Shown piece by piece: positions 34,551 through 44,692 of a stretch of 64,000 bases of DNA. The translations under genes and the position numbers were made by a program. The stretch is from Neobacillus piezotolerans (lineage in GTDB: Bacteria; Bacillota; Bacilli; Bacillales; Cytobacillaceae): positions 155,464 through 219,463 of the forward strand of contig NZ_QNQT01000008.1 of assembly GCF_003362805.1 (NCBI RefSeq), written 5' to 3'. How positions within the stretch are numbered: the first letter of the stretch is position 1; each line of letters opens with the position of its first letter. Below the pieces are notes generated by a model. It worked only from the letters and a program-made list of their open reading frames with translations. It was not told the DNA's origin and searched no databases.

Positions 34551-35304
34551 TTAGCGGCTGCTCCTTCAACTTGTACAATTCTCCCAGAAGGGAATCGGTG
34601 ACCCGGCTTGTCGGAAGATCAAAAAAGATATCCCCATCCTTCAAGGCAATTATCCTGGTAAAATACTTCCGGGCATAATCAACGGAGTGGAGGCTGGCGA
34701 TAAGCGTCTGATTTTCATCCTCGACAATTGACGAAAGGGCGTTCAGTACATCTTCCGCCCGGGCTGGATCAAGGGAGGCGACGGGTTCATCCGCAAGCAC
34801 AATTTCCGGATTTTGGACAAGGATCCGGGCTAGGGCGACGCGCTGCTGCTCGCCACCGGAAAGCCTTCCAGTTTCCTCATAGAGTTTATCCGCCAATCCG
34901 ACACGCCGCAATGAGTCGACGGCGAGTGCTTTATCGCGTGGAAAAAGGAGGGAGAACAGCGATTTCGCCACTCCCCATTCCAAAAGACGACCCGCTAGGA
35001 CATTATGGATGACGGCGAGCTGGGGCACGAGGTCGAAATGCTGGCGAATGACGCCTACTTTTCTTGCGAATTCCTTTCCGCTTTTATAGGAACCCCGAGG
35101 CTTTCCGGCAATCACCCATCCGCCCTCGTCGGGTTCCACAATACCCGCGATTGTATTCAAAAGAGTCGTCTTACCCGCACCGCTAGGGCCAATGAGAGCG
35201 ACCCTTTCGCCCTTTTGAATAGAAAAGGAAAGGGAAGAAAGCGCGGTTTTCTTCCCAAAATATTTCGTGATATATTTGGCCTCTAATGCCGTTGTTTCAT
35301 TCAT
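34543..35304 (-). CDS. ATP-binding protein of the PhnC-type ABC importer
   Basis: 253-aa ATPase. Walker A GPSGAGKTT, Q-loop GVIRQHFDLVP, signature RLSGGEQQRVALARIL, Walker B EIVLADEPVASLDP and switch His in SLHSVDYA are all present, as in PhnC. The ATG follows GTGAGGTAA on the minus strand, 14 bp after the binding-protein gene. It energises the fused permease encoded next. Confidence 0.92.
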   Translation of the reverse strand: MNETTALEAKYITKYFGKKTALSSLSFSIQKGERVALIGPSGAGKTTLLNTIAGIVEPDEGGWVIAGKPRGSYKSGKEFARKVGVIRQHFDLVPQLAVIHNVLAGRLLEWGVAKSLFSLLFPRDKALAVDSLRRVGLADKLYEETGRLSGGEQQRVALARILVQNPEIVLADEPVASLDPARAEDVLNALSSIVEDENQTLIASLHSVDYARKYFTRIIALKDGDIFFDLPTSRVTDSLLGELYKLKEQPLNG

Positions 35305-35318
35305 TTACCTCACACCTG

Positions 35319-36209
35319 TTACTTGATAATCTTCAATTCTTTCGCAACTTCCTCAATCGCTTGGTAGTTATCATTCTTTGTTTCAACAAATTTATCGGTT
35401 GCGAACATATTTAACCCGGACAACTGCTCGGGCGTCATCGAAAGGAGGGCTTCTTTTACTTTATCTTTTGTTTCGCTGTCCACTTTGTTGATTGTCCAGT
35501 GGTAATCGTAATAGGATGGTGTCGTGTAGAAAACACGCACCTTAGTTGTATCCACCTTTTTTTCCTTTACAGCCGTTTCCCAAACAGCTTCATTCAGGGC
35601 CCCGGCTTGGAAAGCTCCGGATTCAATCAGTTTGTATGTTGTATCATGGGAACCCGAGAAATTCGGCTGCCCATCAAAATCCTTTGAAGGGTCAATGCCT
35701 TCCTTCATTAAATAATAGCGAGGCATCAAATGTCCAGAAGTTGAGCTCTCGCTTCCGAATGTGAAGGAGTTGCCTTTGACGTCGGCAAGCGATTGGATGC
35801 CTGAATCGGCCTGGGTAATGAACACAGAGTGGAATTCAGCATCGCGCGGCCGCTGGGCAATCGCTTCAGCCTCGGGGACAAGGTTCCTTGCCTGAACGCC
35901 AGTAAGGCCGCCAAAAAAGGCAAGCTTGATTTCGCCACGCTGAAAAGCGGTGACTAACGCCGCATAATCGACAGAAGGGACGAATTCGACCTTCATGCCG
36001 GTTTCCTTGGACAAGTGTTCCGCGACAGCGTCCATGCTCTTTTTCATTTCCGTCGCGCTTTGATCAGGTATAGCGCCTATCTTAAACACTTCGCCGCTCT
36101 TTGTTGTATCTTTACCGGCCCCTGACTTAGCCGAATCATTTTTATTTCCGCAGGCCGCCATGCCAACGGCAAGTAAGCATACTATGAATAATGCTAAAAT
36201 TTTTCTCAC
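35319..36209 (-). CDS. PhnD-family binding lipoprotein, putative selenate type
   Basis: Extracytoplasmic receptor, 296 aa, with a lipoprotein signal (lipobox VGMAAC) and a Lys/Ser/Gly linker. Marks remembered from the putative selenate-transport family are AIPDQSATEMKK, AFFGGLTGVQARNLVPEAEA, FHSVFI, FTFGSESSTSGHLMPRYY and FSGSHDTTYKLIESG. Ordinary PhnD proteins share only part of these. First gene of the importer operon. The link to selenium is supported by selD, selA and three UGA genes in the same window, but ligand binding is not shown. Confidence 0.85.
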   Translation of the reverse strand: MRKILALFIVCLLAVGMAACGNKNDSAKSGAGKDTTKSGEVFKIGAIPDQSATEMKKSMDAVAEHLSKETGMKVEFVPSVDYAALVTAFQRGEIKLAFFGGLTGVQARNLVPEAEAIAQRPRDAEFHSVFITQADSGIQSLADVKGNSFTFGSESSTSGHLMPRYYLMKEGIDPSKDFDGQPNFSGSHDTTYKLIESGAFQAGALNEAVWETAVKEKKVDTTKVRVFYTTPSYYDYHWTINKVDSETKDKVKEALLSMTPEQLSGLNMFATDKFVETKNDNYQAIEEVAKELKIIK

Positions 36210-36314
36210 TTATTTTCTCCTCCAGTCAATTCTTGTGGGTTATTCAACATCAGTTAATTTTATAGAAAAAAGGAGAAATAACAATGGATTTAACCATTTA
36301 GCCACCATTCAAAT

Positions 36315-36355
36315 TATCGATACAATAGTTTAAAACCTATCGAAACTGTCGATAG
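36315..36355. promoter_or_regulatory. inverted repeats upstream of the importer operon
   Basis: CTATCGA-N5-TCGATAG (36337-36355) and the palindrome TATCGATA (36315-36322) share the ATCGATA core and lie 105-145 bp upstream of the binding-protein start. They are a candidate operator for regulation of oxyanion uptake. Confidence 0.4.
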
Positions 36356-36383
36356 CGGAAACGAAACATGCAATTTAATAGAT

Positions 36384-36410
36384 AAAACCCCGATTCGAAA
36401 GGAACCGGGG
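36384..36410 (-). terminator. terminator of the ABC-F gene
   Basis: CCCCG / CGGGG with inner TTC / GAA and loop GAAAG (36388-36410), followed on the minus strand by TTTTAT; 14 bp after the ABC-F stop codon. Confidence 0.8.
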
Positions 36411-36423
36411 TGCTAAAACTTAA

Positions 36424-37977
36424 TTACTTTACCTGCATCGACCATTCTTCAACATTCCAGACCCTCGTTACCCAACCTTCATAAAAATCAGGCTCGTGGC
36501 AAACTAGGACGATGGTGCCTTTGTAATTCTTCAGGGCGCGCTGCAGCTCTTCCTTGGCTGTAACATCTAGATGGTTGGTCGGCTCATCGAAAAGGATCCA
36601 GTTGCTTTCATGCATCATTAGCTTGCACAGGCGGACTTTCGCCTGTTCACCCCCGCTCAGTTGGCTAAGCGGCCGGGAAATATGCTCGTTTTTCAGTCCG
36701 CAGCGGGCGAGCGCGGCACGAACCTGATGCTGGTCGAGGTTAGGGAACTCATTCCAAACGTCATCAATCGGGGTGATGTCCATCGCCCTCACTTCCTGTT
36801 CGAAATAGGAAGGGAAGAGGAAGTCGCCATGTTCGATTTTCCCCCCCAGCGGCTGGATTTTTCCGAGCATCGTTTTTAAGAGCGTTGATTTCCCGACGCC
36901 GTTGCAGCCGATGATCGCAATTTTTTCGCCTTTCTCAATCACCATGTCCATCTTTGGCAGAAGGGGGTGGGAGTACCCAATTTCAAGATCCTTCGCTTCA
37001 AAAACAAACCGGCTGCTGCTTCGGGCTTCCTTAAATTCGAAGGTCGGCTTCATCGCTGTTTCAGGGCGGTCGATCCGTTCCATGCGGTCAAGCTGTTTCT
37101 GGCGGCTCTTCGCGCGGCCTGTCGTCGAGTAGCGAGCCTTGTTTTTCGCAATGAATTCTTCCTGTTTTTTGATAAACTCCTGCTGCTTTTCATACGCATT
37201 GATATGCTGATTCTTATTGATTTCCGCAAGTTCCAGGAATTTTTCATACGTTGCTGTATAGCGTGTAAGTTTTGAAAATTCCAGGTGGAAAATTGTATTC
37301 GAAACTGAATTCATAAACTCCGTATCGTGTGAGATCAGCAGGAACGCATACGGGTATTCCTTCAGATATCCGGAAAGCCACCGAATATGCTCGACATCAA
37401 GATAGTTGGTAGGCTCGTCAAGTAGCAGGACCCTTGGCTGCTCGAGCAAAAGCTTTGCCAGCAAAACTTTGGTCCGCTGTCCGCCGCTCAGTGCCGCAAC
37501 GTCCCTATCAAGGCCGATCGCATCAAGGCCAAGGCCCCGTGCGGCTTCTTCTATTTTAATATCAAGCGTATAGAAACCGCCTGCATCCAGCGCATCCTGG
37601 ATTTCCCCCATCCGCTCAAGCAGCTCCTCAAGCTCTTCCGGTGTAGCCTCGGCCATTTTCGCGATAACTTCATTCAATTCCCGTTCTTTTTCGAAAAGAG
37701 GGAGGAAGGCGTCCCGCAAAACATCCCGCATAGTGCGCCCGGGAGTGAGGACGGTATGCTGGTCAAGATATCCGTACTGAACTCCGGGTGTCCATTCAAC
37801 CTTTCCGCCGTCATGGATCAATTGGTTTGTAATGATATTCATTAATGTTGATTTTCCCACGCCGTTCGCTCCGACTAGGCCGACATGGTCCTCAGCCAAA
37901 AGGCGGAAGGAAACTTCTTTAAAGAGGATGCGATCCCCGAATGTATGAGTTAAATTTTCAACTGTTAATAGCGCCAT
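36424..37977 (-). CDS. ABC-F family ATPase
   Basis: Soluble tandem ATPase of the ABC-F class, which acts on the ribosome in translation or antibiotic protection. 517 aa. Two nucleotide domains: Walker A GANGVGKST and GCNGVGKST; signatures ALSGGQRTKV and QLSGGEQAKV; Walker B VLLLDEPTNYLD and WILFDEPTNHLD. A charged inter-domain linker (KNKARYSTTGRAKSRQKQLDRM region) is typical. No membrane segments are present. ATG 37977 gives the natural start MALLTVENLT; GTG 37995 would add six residues. It resembles YkpA/YbiT-type housekeeping members more than drug-specific ones. Confidence 0.92.
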   Translation of the reverse strand: MALLTVENLTHTFGDRILFKEVSFRLLAEDHVGLVGANGVGKSTLMNIITNQLIHDGGKVEWTPGVQYGYLDQHTVLTPGRTMRDVLRDAFLPLFEKERELNEVIAKMAEATPEELEELLERMGEIQDALDAGGFYTLDIKIEEAARGLGLDAIGLDRDVAALSGGQRTKVLLAKLLLEQPRVLLLDEPTNYLDVEHIRWLSGYLKEYPYAFLLISHDTEFMNSVSNTIFHLEFSKLTRYTATYEKFLELAEINKNQHINAYEKQQEFIKKQEEFIAKNKARYSTTGRAKSRQKQLDRMERIDRPETAMKPTFEFKEARSSSRFVFEAKDLEIGYSHPLLPKMDMVIEKGEKIAIIGCNGVGKSTLLKTMLGKIQPLGGKIEHGDFLFPSYFEQEVRAMDITPIDDVWNEFPNLDQHQVRAALARCGLKNEHISRPLSQLSGGEQAKVRLCKLMMHESNWILFDEPTNHLDVTAKEELQRALKNYKGTIVLVCHEPDFYEGWVTRVWNVEEWSMQVK

Positions 37978-38088
37978 CTTTGTTCTTTTCCTCACTTTAT
38001 CTTAAAAATACACCTATTTTCCTATAATACAGGATTTTGCGGAAAACGGCTATAGGCATTAACGGATAACGTTTACTACCAATGTGCG

Positions 38089-38295
38089 ATGCGCCGAAAA
38101 AGAGGGGGGAAGGGATATGGAAAGAAAGGCATGGAGGCGGTGATTGAGTGGCTCAAAAGCAAGGGCGGTTGCGAGTGGATTATGGTGGGCTACAATCCAG
38201 AAAATACAGCTGCGGAAAATCTGTATAAATCCGTGGGATTCGCAGACAAAGGGATTGCGCCGTGGGGAGAAACACTTTCCTGCCTCCACGTTTAA
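38089..38295 (+). pseudogene. GNAT acetyltransferase, C-terminal remnant
   Basis: Only the acetyl-CoA binding motif and what follows remain: KGYGKKGMEAVIEWLKS, then NPENTAAENLYKSVGF. The first two-thirds of a GNAT domain are missing, and no ribosome binding site precedes the ATG at 38089. The 93 bp upstream back to the ABC-F gene hold no homologous frame. Read as a decayed gene fragment. Confidence 0.7.
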
Positions 38296-38312
38296 GAGCG
38301 AACGAGGAACGA

Positions 38313-38390
38313 GAACATTTTTCCAAAGGATTTAGAAATATTTTTCAAACCAACAGAAATACTTTTCACAATTAGTTGAAATATTTTTCA
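38313..38390. repeat. phased direct repeats of a 13-bp motif
   Basis: GAAATATTTTTCA at 38335-38347 and 38378-38390, GAAATACTTTTCA at 38356-38368, and a degenerate GAACATTTTTCCA at 38313-38325. Start-to-start distances are 22, 21 and 22 bp, i.e. two helical turns, so all copies face the same side of the DNA. Each unit is itself an imperfect palindrome (GAAA...TTTC). It lies between a gene remnant and the 3' end of pbuX. Confidence 0.65.
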
Positions 38391-38440
38391 CACAATGCAA
38401 GAATTCGTTCTTCTCTCGGTTTACAAAATTTCATCCACTA

Positions 38441-38475
38441 AAAAGGGTGGACTCCATAATTGGAATCCACCCTTT
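38441..38475 (-). terminator. terminator of the xpt-pbuX operon
   Basis: AAAGGGTGGA / TCCACCCTTT with inner TCCA / TGGA and loop TAAT (38442-38475), 7 bp after the pbuX stop, followed by TTTTAG on the minus strand. Confidence 0.9.
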
Positions 38476-38481
38476 AGCAAT

Positions 38482-40388
<1,907 letters not shown>

Positions 40389-40400
40389 TTAATTGAATGC

Positions 40401-40451
40401 AAAAAGCCCAAAGGCCATGCTTCCGGACATAGGAAGCAATAGCCTTTGGGC
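40401..40451 (-). terminator. riboswitch-controlled terminator
   Basis: GCCCAAAGGC / GCCTTTGGGC (40406-40415 / 40442-40451) with inner GCTTCC / GGAAGC, then TTTTTGC on the minus strand. It lies between the purine aptamer and xpt and is the OFF structure of the riboswitch. Confidence 0.9.
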
Positions 40452-40506
40452 CTGTAAAAACCAAAAGGTTAAGAAGGATGGGCCAAATCAGCCATCCGTC
40501 CATTGC

Positions 40507-40577
40507 CACCCATAGTCGGCCCGTTTACGGCGGTCCGGTAGAAACTTGCAGGCCACATCCCTGCGATTATACGAGTG
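40507..40577 (-). promoter_or_regulatory. guanine riboswitch aptamer
   Basis: Purine riboswitch of the xpt-pbuX operon. On the minus strand it begins CACTCGTATAAT, contains GCAGGGATGTGGCCTGC (P2 and its loop) and CAAGTTTCTACCGG, then the P3 loop, and ends GACTATGGGTG. The C before TAT in GACTATGG is the base that pairs with guanine (adenine switches have U). Ligand binding would favour the downstream terminator and shut off xanthine salvage. Confidence 0.95.
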
Positions 40578-40599
40578 AATGTTATAAAATTTATGGCTT

Positions 40600-40627
40600 A
40601 TTATAACACGGTGAAGGGGAATTGCAA
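40600..40627 (-). promoter_or_regulatory. promoter of xpt-pbuX
   Basis: On the minus strand TTGCAA (40627-40622), a 16-bp spacer and a perfect TATAAT (40605-40600), about 23 bp before the riboswitch aptamer. Confidence 0.75.
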
Positions 40628-40673
40628 CGCCTTTTTATTGGTTTATTTCCACTAGAAGAACTTGAAAGAAAAA

Positions 40674-40689
40674 TTGTAAGCGTATACAA
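40674..40689 (+). promoter_or_regulatory. candidate cre (CcpA) site upstream of kbl
   Basis: TTGTAAGCGTATACAA fits the catabolite-response consensus WTGNAANCGNWNNCW at every defined position. It lies 200 bp before kbl and about 47 bp from the divergent xpt promoter. Repression of threonine degradation by preferred carbon sources is the inferred role. Confidence 0.6.
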
Positions 40690-40889
40690 ACGCGCTTTGA
40701 AAATGGTAGAATCAATTTAAAGAGTGTCCTCCCAGTATGAACAACGTCAAAAATATGTTATAGTATGCGGGGGAAAGAATCGCTTTAAATCCCTGGGATT
40801 CAACGTTAATTACTGTCCACACCAGGAATACAATTGTCTGCATACCCGATACATATTACAAGAACTTTTTCGAAAAAGGAGAGATTTCG

Positions 40890-42083
40890 ATGTCTAGCCA
40901 AACACTGGAGCAATTTTTGAATGAAAACCTCGAAGATTTAAGGGGAAAAGGGCTTTACAATGTGATTGACCCGCTTGAAAGCCCGAATGGACCCGTTATC
41001 AAAATTAACGGAAGGGAACTAATCAATCTTTCTTCCAATAACTATTTAGGCCTGGCTACTGACGAACGCCTTAAAAAGGCAGCTGAACAGGCGATTGAAA
41101 AATACGGCGTTGGCGCTGGTGCGGTAAGGACCATTAACGGAACGCTTGAGTTGCATGTCAAATTGGAGGAGAAGCTCGCAGAATTTAAAGGAACGGAAGC
41201 GGCAATCGCTTACCAATCAGGCTTCAACTGCAACATGGCGGCAATTTCGGCGGTCATGGATAAAAACGATGCTATCTTGTCGGACGAATTGAACCACGCA
41301 TCCATCATTGACGGCTGCCGGCTTTCCCGCGCGAAAATCATCCGATATAACCATTCCGATATGGAAGACTTAAGGGCTAAAGCGAAGGAAGCCCGTGAAT
41401 CAGGGCTTTATAAGAAACTGATGGTCATTACGGATGGAGTATTCTCGATGGACGGCGATATCGCCCTTCTTCCTGAAATCGTCGAAATCGCCGAAGAATT
41501 CGATTTAATGACGTATGTTGATGACGCCCATGGATCCGGAGTCCTTGGAAAGGGCGCGGGTACGGTAAAGCATTTTGGCCTGCAGGATAAAATCGATTTC
41601 CAAATCGGAACACTGTCCAAAGCGATCGGGGTTGTCGGCGGCTATGTCGCGGGGAAACAAAACCTGATCGATTGGCTGAAAGTAAGGAGCCGGCCATTCC
41701 TGTTCTCAACATCCCTGACTCCGGCGGACGTGGCCGCATCCATTCAATCAATCGAAATTTTGACAGAGAGCACGGAACTCAATGAACGCCTTTGGGAAAA
41801 CGGCAACTATCTGAAAAAAGGCCTGAAAGAACTCGGCTTCAATATCGGCGATAGCGAAACGCCTATTACCCCTTGCATTATCGGAGAAGAGAAATTGACC
41901 CAACAATTCAGCAAACGCCTGAACGAAGAAGGCGTTTATGCCAAGTCGATCGTTTTCCCGACAGTTCCGGCTGGAACTGGACGCGTGCGTAATATGCCAA
42001 CCGCGGCGCATACGAAGGAAATGCTCGATAAAGCTATTTCCATCTATGAAAAAGTAGGGAAAGAAATGGGAGTAATCAACTAA
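40890..42083 (+). CDS. kbl: glycine C-acetyltransferase (2-amino-3-ketobutyrate CoA ligase)
   Basis: PLP enzyme cleaving 2-amino-3-ketobutyrate with CoA to glycine and acetyl-CoA. 397 aa, alpha-oxoamine synthase family. Marks are [40 protein letters not shown], the PLP Lys in [12 protein letters not shown], and [20 protein letters not shown] precedes the ATG. It is followed after 53 bp by the NAD-dependent threonine dehydrogenase that makes its substrate. Confidence 0.95.
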   Translation: MSSQTLEQFLNENLEDLRGKGLYNVIDPLESPNGPVIKINGRELINLSSNNYLGLATDERLKKAAEQAIEKYGVGAGAVRTINGTLELHVKLEEKLAEFKGTEAAIAYQSGFNCNMAAISAVMDKNDAILSDELNHASIIDGCRLSRAKIIRYNHSDMEDLRAKAKEARESGLYKKLMVITDGVFSMDGDIALLPEIVEIAEEFDLMTYVDDAHGSGVLGKGAGTVKHFGLQDKIDFQIGTLSKAIGVVGGYVAGKQNLIDWLKVRSRPFLFSTSLTPADVAASIQSIEILTESTELNERLWENGNYLKKGLKELGFNIGDSETPITPCIIGEEKLTQQFSKRLNEEGVYAKSIVFPTVPAGTGRVRNMPTAAHTKEMLDKAISIYEKVGKEMGVIN

Positions 42084-42136
42084 TTCCACTTAAAATTACA
42101 TCTAAAGGATGCAGCACTCAGGGGAGGAAAACGGGA

Positions 42137-43087
42137 ATGAAACGTATTTTAATTACAGGGGCGCTTGGCCAAATTGGGTCCGAGCTGACAATCAGGCTTA
42201 GGGAAATTTACGGGAACGACAATGTTATCGCTACAGATATAAGGATGAAACCGGATAACGCAGCCGCAACCGGCGGGCCATTCGAAATCCTTGATGTGAC
42301 GGACGGCAAGCGGATGGCGGAAATCGCGAAAAAATACAATGTCGACGCTGTCATGCATTTGGCCGCGCTTTTGTCCGCGACTGCGGAAGCAAACCCGGTG
42401 TTTGCCTGGAATCTTAACATGGGCGGCCTGATGAACGCACTTGAAACTGCAAGGGAAGTAAACGCGCAGTTTTTCACCCCAAGTTCGATTGGCGCGTTTG
42501 GCCCATCGACACCGAAGGACAAGACGCCTCAGGATACAATCATGCGCCCAACAACGATGTATGGAGTGAACAAAGTATCCGGCGAGCTTTTATCGGATTA
42601 CTATTATCACAAGTTCGGGGTCGATACGCGCGGCGTCAGGTTCCCTGGACTAATCTCTTATGTTGCTCCCCCAGGAGGCGGGACGACAGACTATGCGGTT
42701 GAAATTTACTACGAGGCCGTTAAAAACAAAAAATACGCCTCCTTCATTGACAAAGGCACATACATGGATATGATGTATATGCCTGATGCCCTTAACGCGA
42801 TTATCAACCTTATGGAAGCCGACCCAGCGAAACTCATTCACAGGAACTCGTTCAACGTGACCGCGATGAGCTTTGACCCGGAGGAATTGGCTGCAGAAAT
42901 CAGGAAGCACATTCCTGATTTCGAGATGACGTATGATGTCGATCCCGTTCGCCAGAGGATAGCTGACAGTTGGCCGAATTCCCTTGATGCATCGGCCGCC
43001 GCGGAAGAATGGGGATTCCGGGCAGAATATGATATTGCCCGCATGACAGCGGATATGCTTGATAAATTAAAGGAAAAATTATCGTAA
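42137..43087 (+). CDS. tdh: L-threonine 3-dehydrogenase, SDR type
   Basis: NAD-dependent oxidation of threonine to 2-amino-3-ketobutyrate by an extended short-chain dehydrogenase, 316 aa. NAD motif [12 protein letters not shown] at the N-terminus; catalytic Ser/Thr around [20 protein letters not shown] carries the catalytic Tyr-x3-Lys; [15 protein letters not shown] follows. It is unrelated in fold to the zinc-type E. coli Tdh. GGGGAGG precedes the ATG. With kbl it forms a two-gene pathway from threonine to glycine. Confidence 0.93.
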   Translation: MKRILITGALGQIGSELTIRLREIYGNDNVIATDIRMKPDNAAATGGPFEILDVTDGKRMAEIAKKYNVDAVMHLAALLSATAEANPVFAWNLNMGGLMNALETAREVNAQFFTPSSIGAFGPSTPKDKTPQDTIMRPTTMYGVNKVSGELLSDYYYHKFGVDTRGVRFPGLISYVAPPGGGTTDYAVEIYYEAVKNKKYASFIDKGTYMDMMYMPDALNAIINLMEADPAKLIHRNSFNVTAMSFDPEELAAEIRKHIPDFEMTYDVDPVRQRIADSWPNSLDASAAAEEWGFRAEYDIARMTADMLDKLKEKLS

Positions 43088-43100
43088 ATTTGAAAAGCAT

Positions 43101-43136
43101 AAAAAAACGGCAGCCAAAAAGGCTTGCCGTTTTTTA
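43101..43136. terminator. bidirectional terminator
   Basis: AAAAAACGGCA / TGCCGTTTTTT with inner GCC / GGC and loop AAAAA. It ends tdh (+) and overlaps the stop codon of selD (-). Confidence 0.92.
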
Positions 43137-44186
43137 TTTACTGATATAAATGAGTTTCGCTTTCCGTTCCGTTACTTTTCCGACAATAGCGGCTTCGTTT
43201 AATCCGGCGGAATGAAGGTCAGCCACATATTGTTCCGCTTCCTCTGAAGGCAGGGATACAAGCAGCCCACCTGATGTGATCGCGTCACAGGCGACAAGCT
43301 GCTCTTCTAGCGAAAGGCCGCTGTACTCAATATCCTCCTTGAGCCAGGCATGATTTGACTTTGTCCCTCCAGGCACTACTCCATCACGCGCCAAGTCTAG
43401 GGAGCCATCCAAATAAGGTATGCTTGTGAACTCAAACTCAAAGGTTACGGAGCTTCCCCTTGCCATTTCGCTGCCGTGGCCAAGCAGGCCGAATCCGGTC
43501 ACATCGGTAACAGCATGAGGGTGATATTTTTTCAGGGCTTCGGCAGCGGTTTTATTCAAAAGCGACATTGTGTCAGTAACCTTTTCTTCCTGTTCGGGGG
43601 TTACCGTGCCGCGTTTGATGCCGGTTGTCAGGATGCCGACGCCGACTGGCTTTGTTAAAACAAGGGAGTCGCCCGGCATGGCGCCGACGTTTTTCCAAAC
43701 TTTTTGGGGATGTACAATCCCCGTGACGGAAAGGCCGAATTTTGGTTCCTGGTCATCAATCGAATGGCCGCCGACCGTTATTGCTCCGGCTTCTTTTACT
43801 TTATCAGCCGCGCCGCGAAGAATTTCCGATAGCATTTCAGCACCAAGCTTCTTGATCGGGTACCCGACAATATTCAGCACCGTTTTTGGCTCGCCTCCCA
43901 TCGCATACACATCGCTTAGGGCATTCGCGGCCGCGATTTGGCCGAACTTGTAGGGATCATCGACGACCGGCGTAAAGTAATCAACCGTCTGGATCAGCGC
44001 GATTGAGTCTGTAAGCTGGTAGACTCCCGCGTCATCGGATGTTTCGTGGCCTACCAACAATTCCGGTACTGGGTCTTGCTTTGGCAATAGGCGCAAAACT
44101 TGCGCCAGGTCCTCTGGACCAATTTTGCAGCCTCAACCTGCTTTAGTCGATAAAGAGGTCAGGCGGATTTTTTCCTGTTCGCTCAA
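43134..44186 (-). CDS. selD: selenide, water dikinase containing selenocysteine
   Basis: Makes selenophosphate, the selenium donor for selenocysteine synthesis, from selenide and ATP. The reading frame from TTG 44186 (after GGAGGTGG) to the stop is 350 codons with one in-frame TGA at 44135-44133. The residue is Sec18 in KAGUGCKIGPED, exactly where E. coli SelD has its catalytic Cys17, with the essential Lys three residues on. A SECIS-like hairpin starts 13 nt after the UGA. Further marks are DDAGVYQL, TVDYFTPVVDDPY, ALSDVYAMGG and GGHSIDDQEPKFGLSV. ORF calling that treats TGA as stop would cut it at an internal TTG near 44096. It is divergent from the SelW-like selenoprotein. Confidence 0.95.
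44108..44120 (-). promoter_or_regulatory. SECIS-like hairpin of selD
   Basis: On the minus strand GGTCC-AGA-GGACC, a perfect 5-bp stem with loop AGA. The loop begins 18 nt after the UGA, within the 16-37 nt window usual for bacterial SECIS elements, and has a G in its first two positions. It is coding as well as structural. SelB binding is inferred. Confidence 0.6.
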
Positions 44187-44323
44187 TTTGTCCACCTCCA
44201 TTCATATAGTATACCGCTATGCGCGCATTTCCGCACGCGGGCAAGCAGATGATTTGCGGAAGTTTTTCAGGATATACTAAAATGGCTTTATCAATCTTTA
44301 CACATTTGATGGAGGTTATTGCC

Positions 44324-44563
44324 ATGAAGAACCTGGAAGTTAAAGTCGAATTTTGCATGATGTGAAACTATGCGCCAAAAGCCGCGGGTCTCGCGGAGGA
44401 GCTAATTACACATTTTCGCAGGGATATAGCCAGATTTGAACTTATTCCGGCCTCGGGAGGAATTTTCGAGGTATATGCAAACGGAGATAAGATTTATTCA
44501 AAGGATGAAACAGGCGTTTTTCCAAAGGCGGCTGACATCATAACCAAACTTGAATCACTTTAA
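44324..44563 (+). CDS. SelW-like (Rdx family) selenoprotein
   Basis: A 79-residue thioredoxin-like selenoprotein. The frame ATG 44324 - TAA 44563 has one in-frame TGA at 44363-44365, giving the redox motif C-M-M-U (Cys11, Sec14) after MKNLEVKVEF. The rest (APKAAGLAEELI, PASGGIFEVYANGDKIYSK, FPKAADIITKLE) matches SelW/Rdx proteins, including the GxFEVxxNGxxI(Y/F)SK pattern. GGAGG lies 8 bp upstream. A SECIS-like hairpin follows the UGA and a strong terminator follows the stop. With TGA read as stop nothing would be called here. It probably acts in thiol redox; its partner is unknown. Confidence 0.92.
44382..44396 (+). promoter_or_regulatory. SECIS-like hairpin of the SelW-like gene
   Basis: CCGCG-GGTCT-CGCGG: a perfect 5-bp GC stem whose loop starts 22 nt after the UGA. 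As recalled, the SelB-bound E. coli fdhF element has the same GGUC loop, with the critical G and U. The position inside the coding region is as expected for bacterial SECIS. Confidence 0.7.
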
Positions 44564-44569
44564 AACAGC

Positions 44570-44602
44570 ACTCTCCCGGCATTCATCCGGGAGAGTTTTT
44601 CT
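44570..44602 (+). terminator. terminator of the SelW-like gene
   Basis: Perfect 10-bp stem ACTCTCCCGG / CCGGGAGAGT (44570-44579 / 44587-44596), loop CATTCAT, then TTTTCTTT. It shows that the UGA-containing gene ends at 44563 as an independent transcript. Confidence 0.92.
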
Positions 44603-44646
44603 TTCCTTGAACTCGCCCATTTGGCCGCCTTGCAGCTAAGTAAAAA

Positions 44647-44655
44647 TGGTATAAT
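44647..44655 (+). promoter_or_regulatory. extended -10 promoter of selA
   Basis: TGGTATAAT, a perfect TATAAT with the TGn extension, 38 bp before the TTG start of selA. No good -35 box is seen, as is common for extended -10 promoters. Confidence 0.6.
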
Positions 44656-44692
44656 TGAATCACTATTCCAGAAGGTGAAGGAGTTATTCGAT

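Noticed and set aside
38313..38390. CRISPR-like array
   Set aside because: The intervals between the 13-bp repeats are only 8-9 bp and there are no cas genes; this is a phased short repeat, not a CRISPR.
44133..44135. In-frame TGA in selD taken as a nonsense mutation (pseudogene or internal start)
   Set aside because: The sequence before it is a normal SelD N-terminus with ribosome binding site, the TGA falls on the active-site Cys, a SECIS-like hairpin follows, and two other genes in the window show the same pattern.
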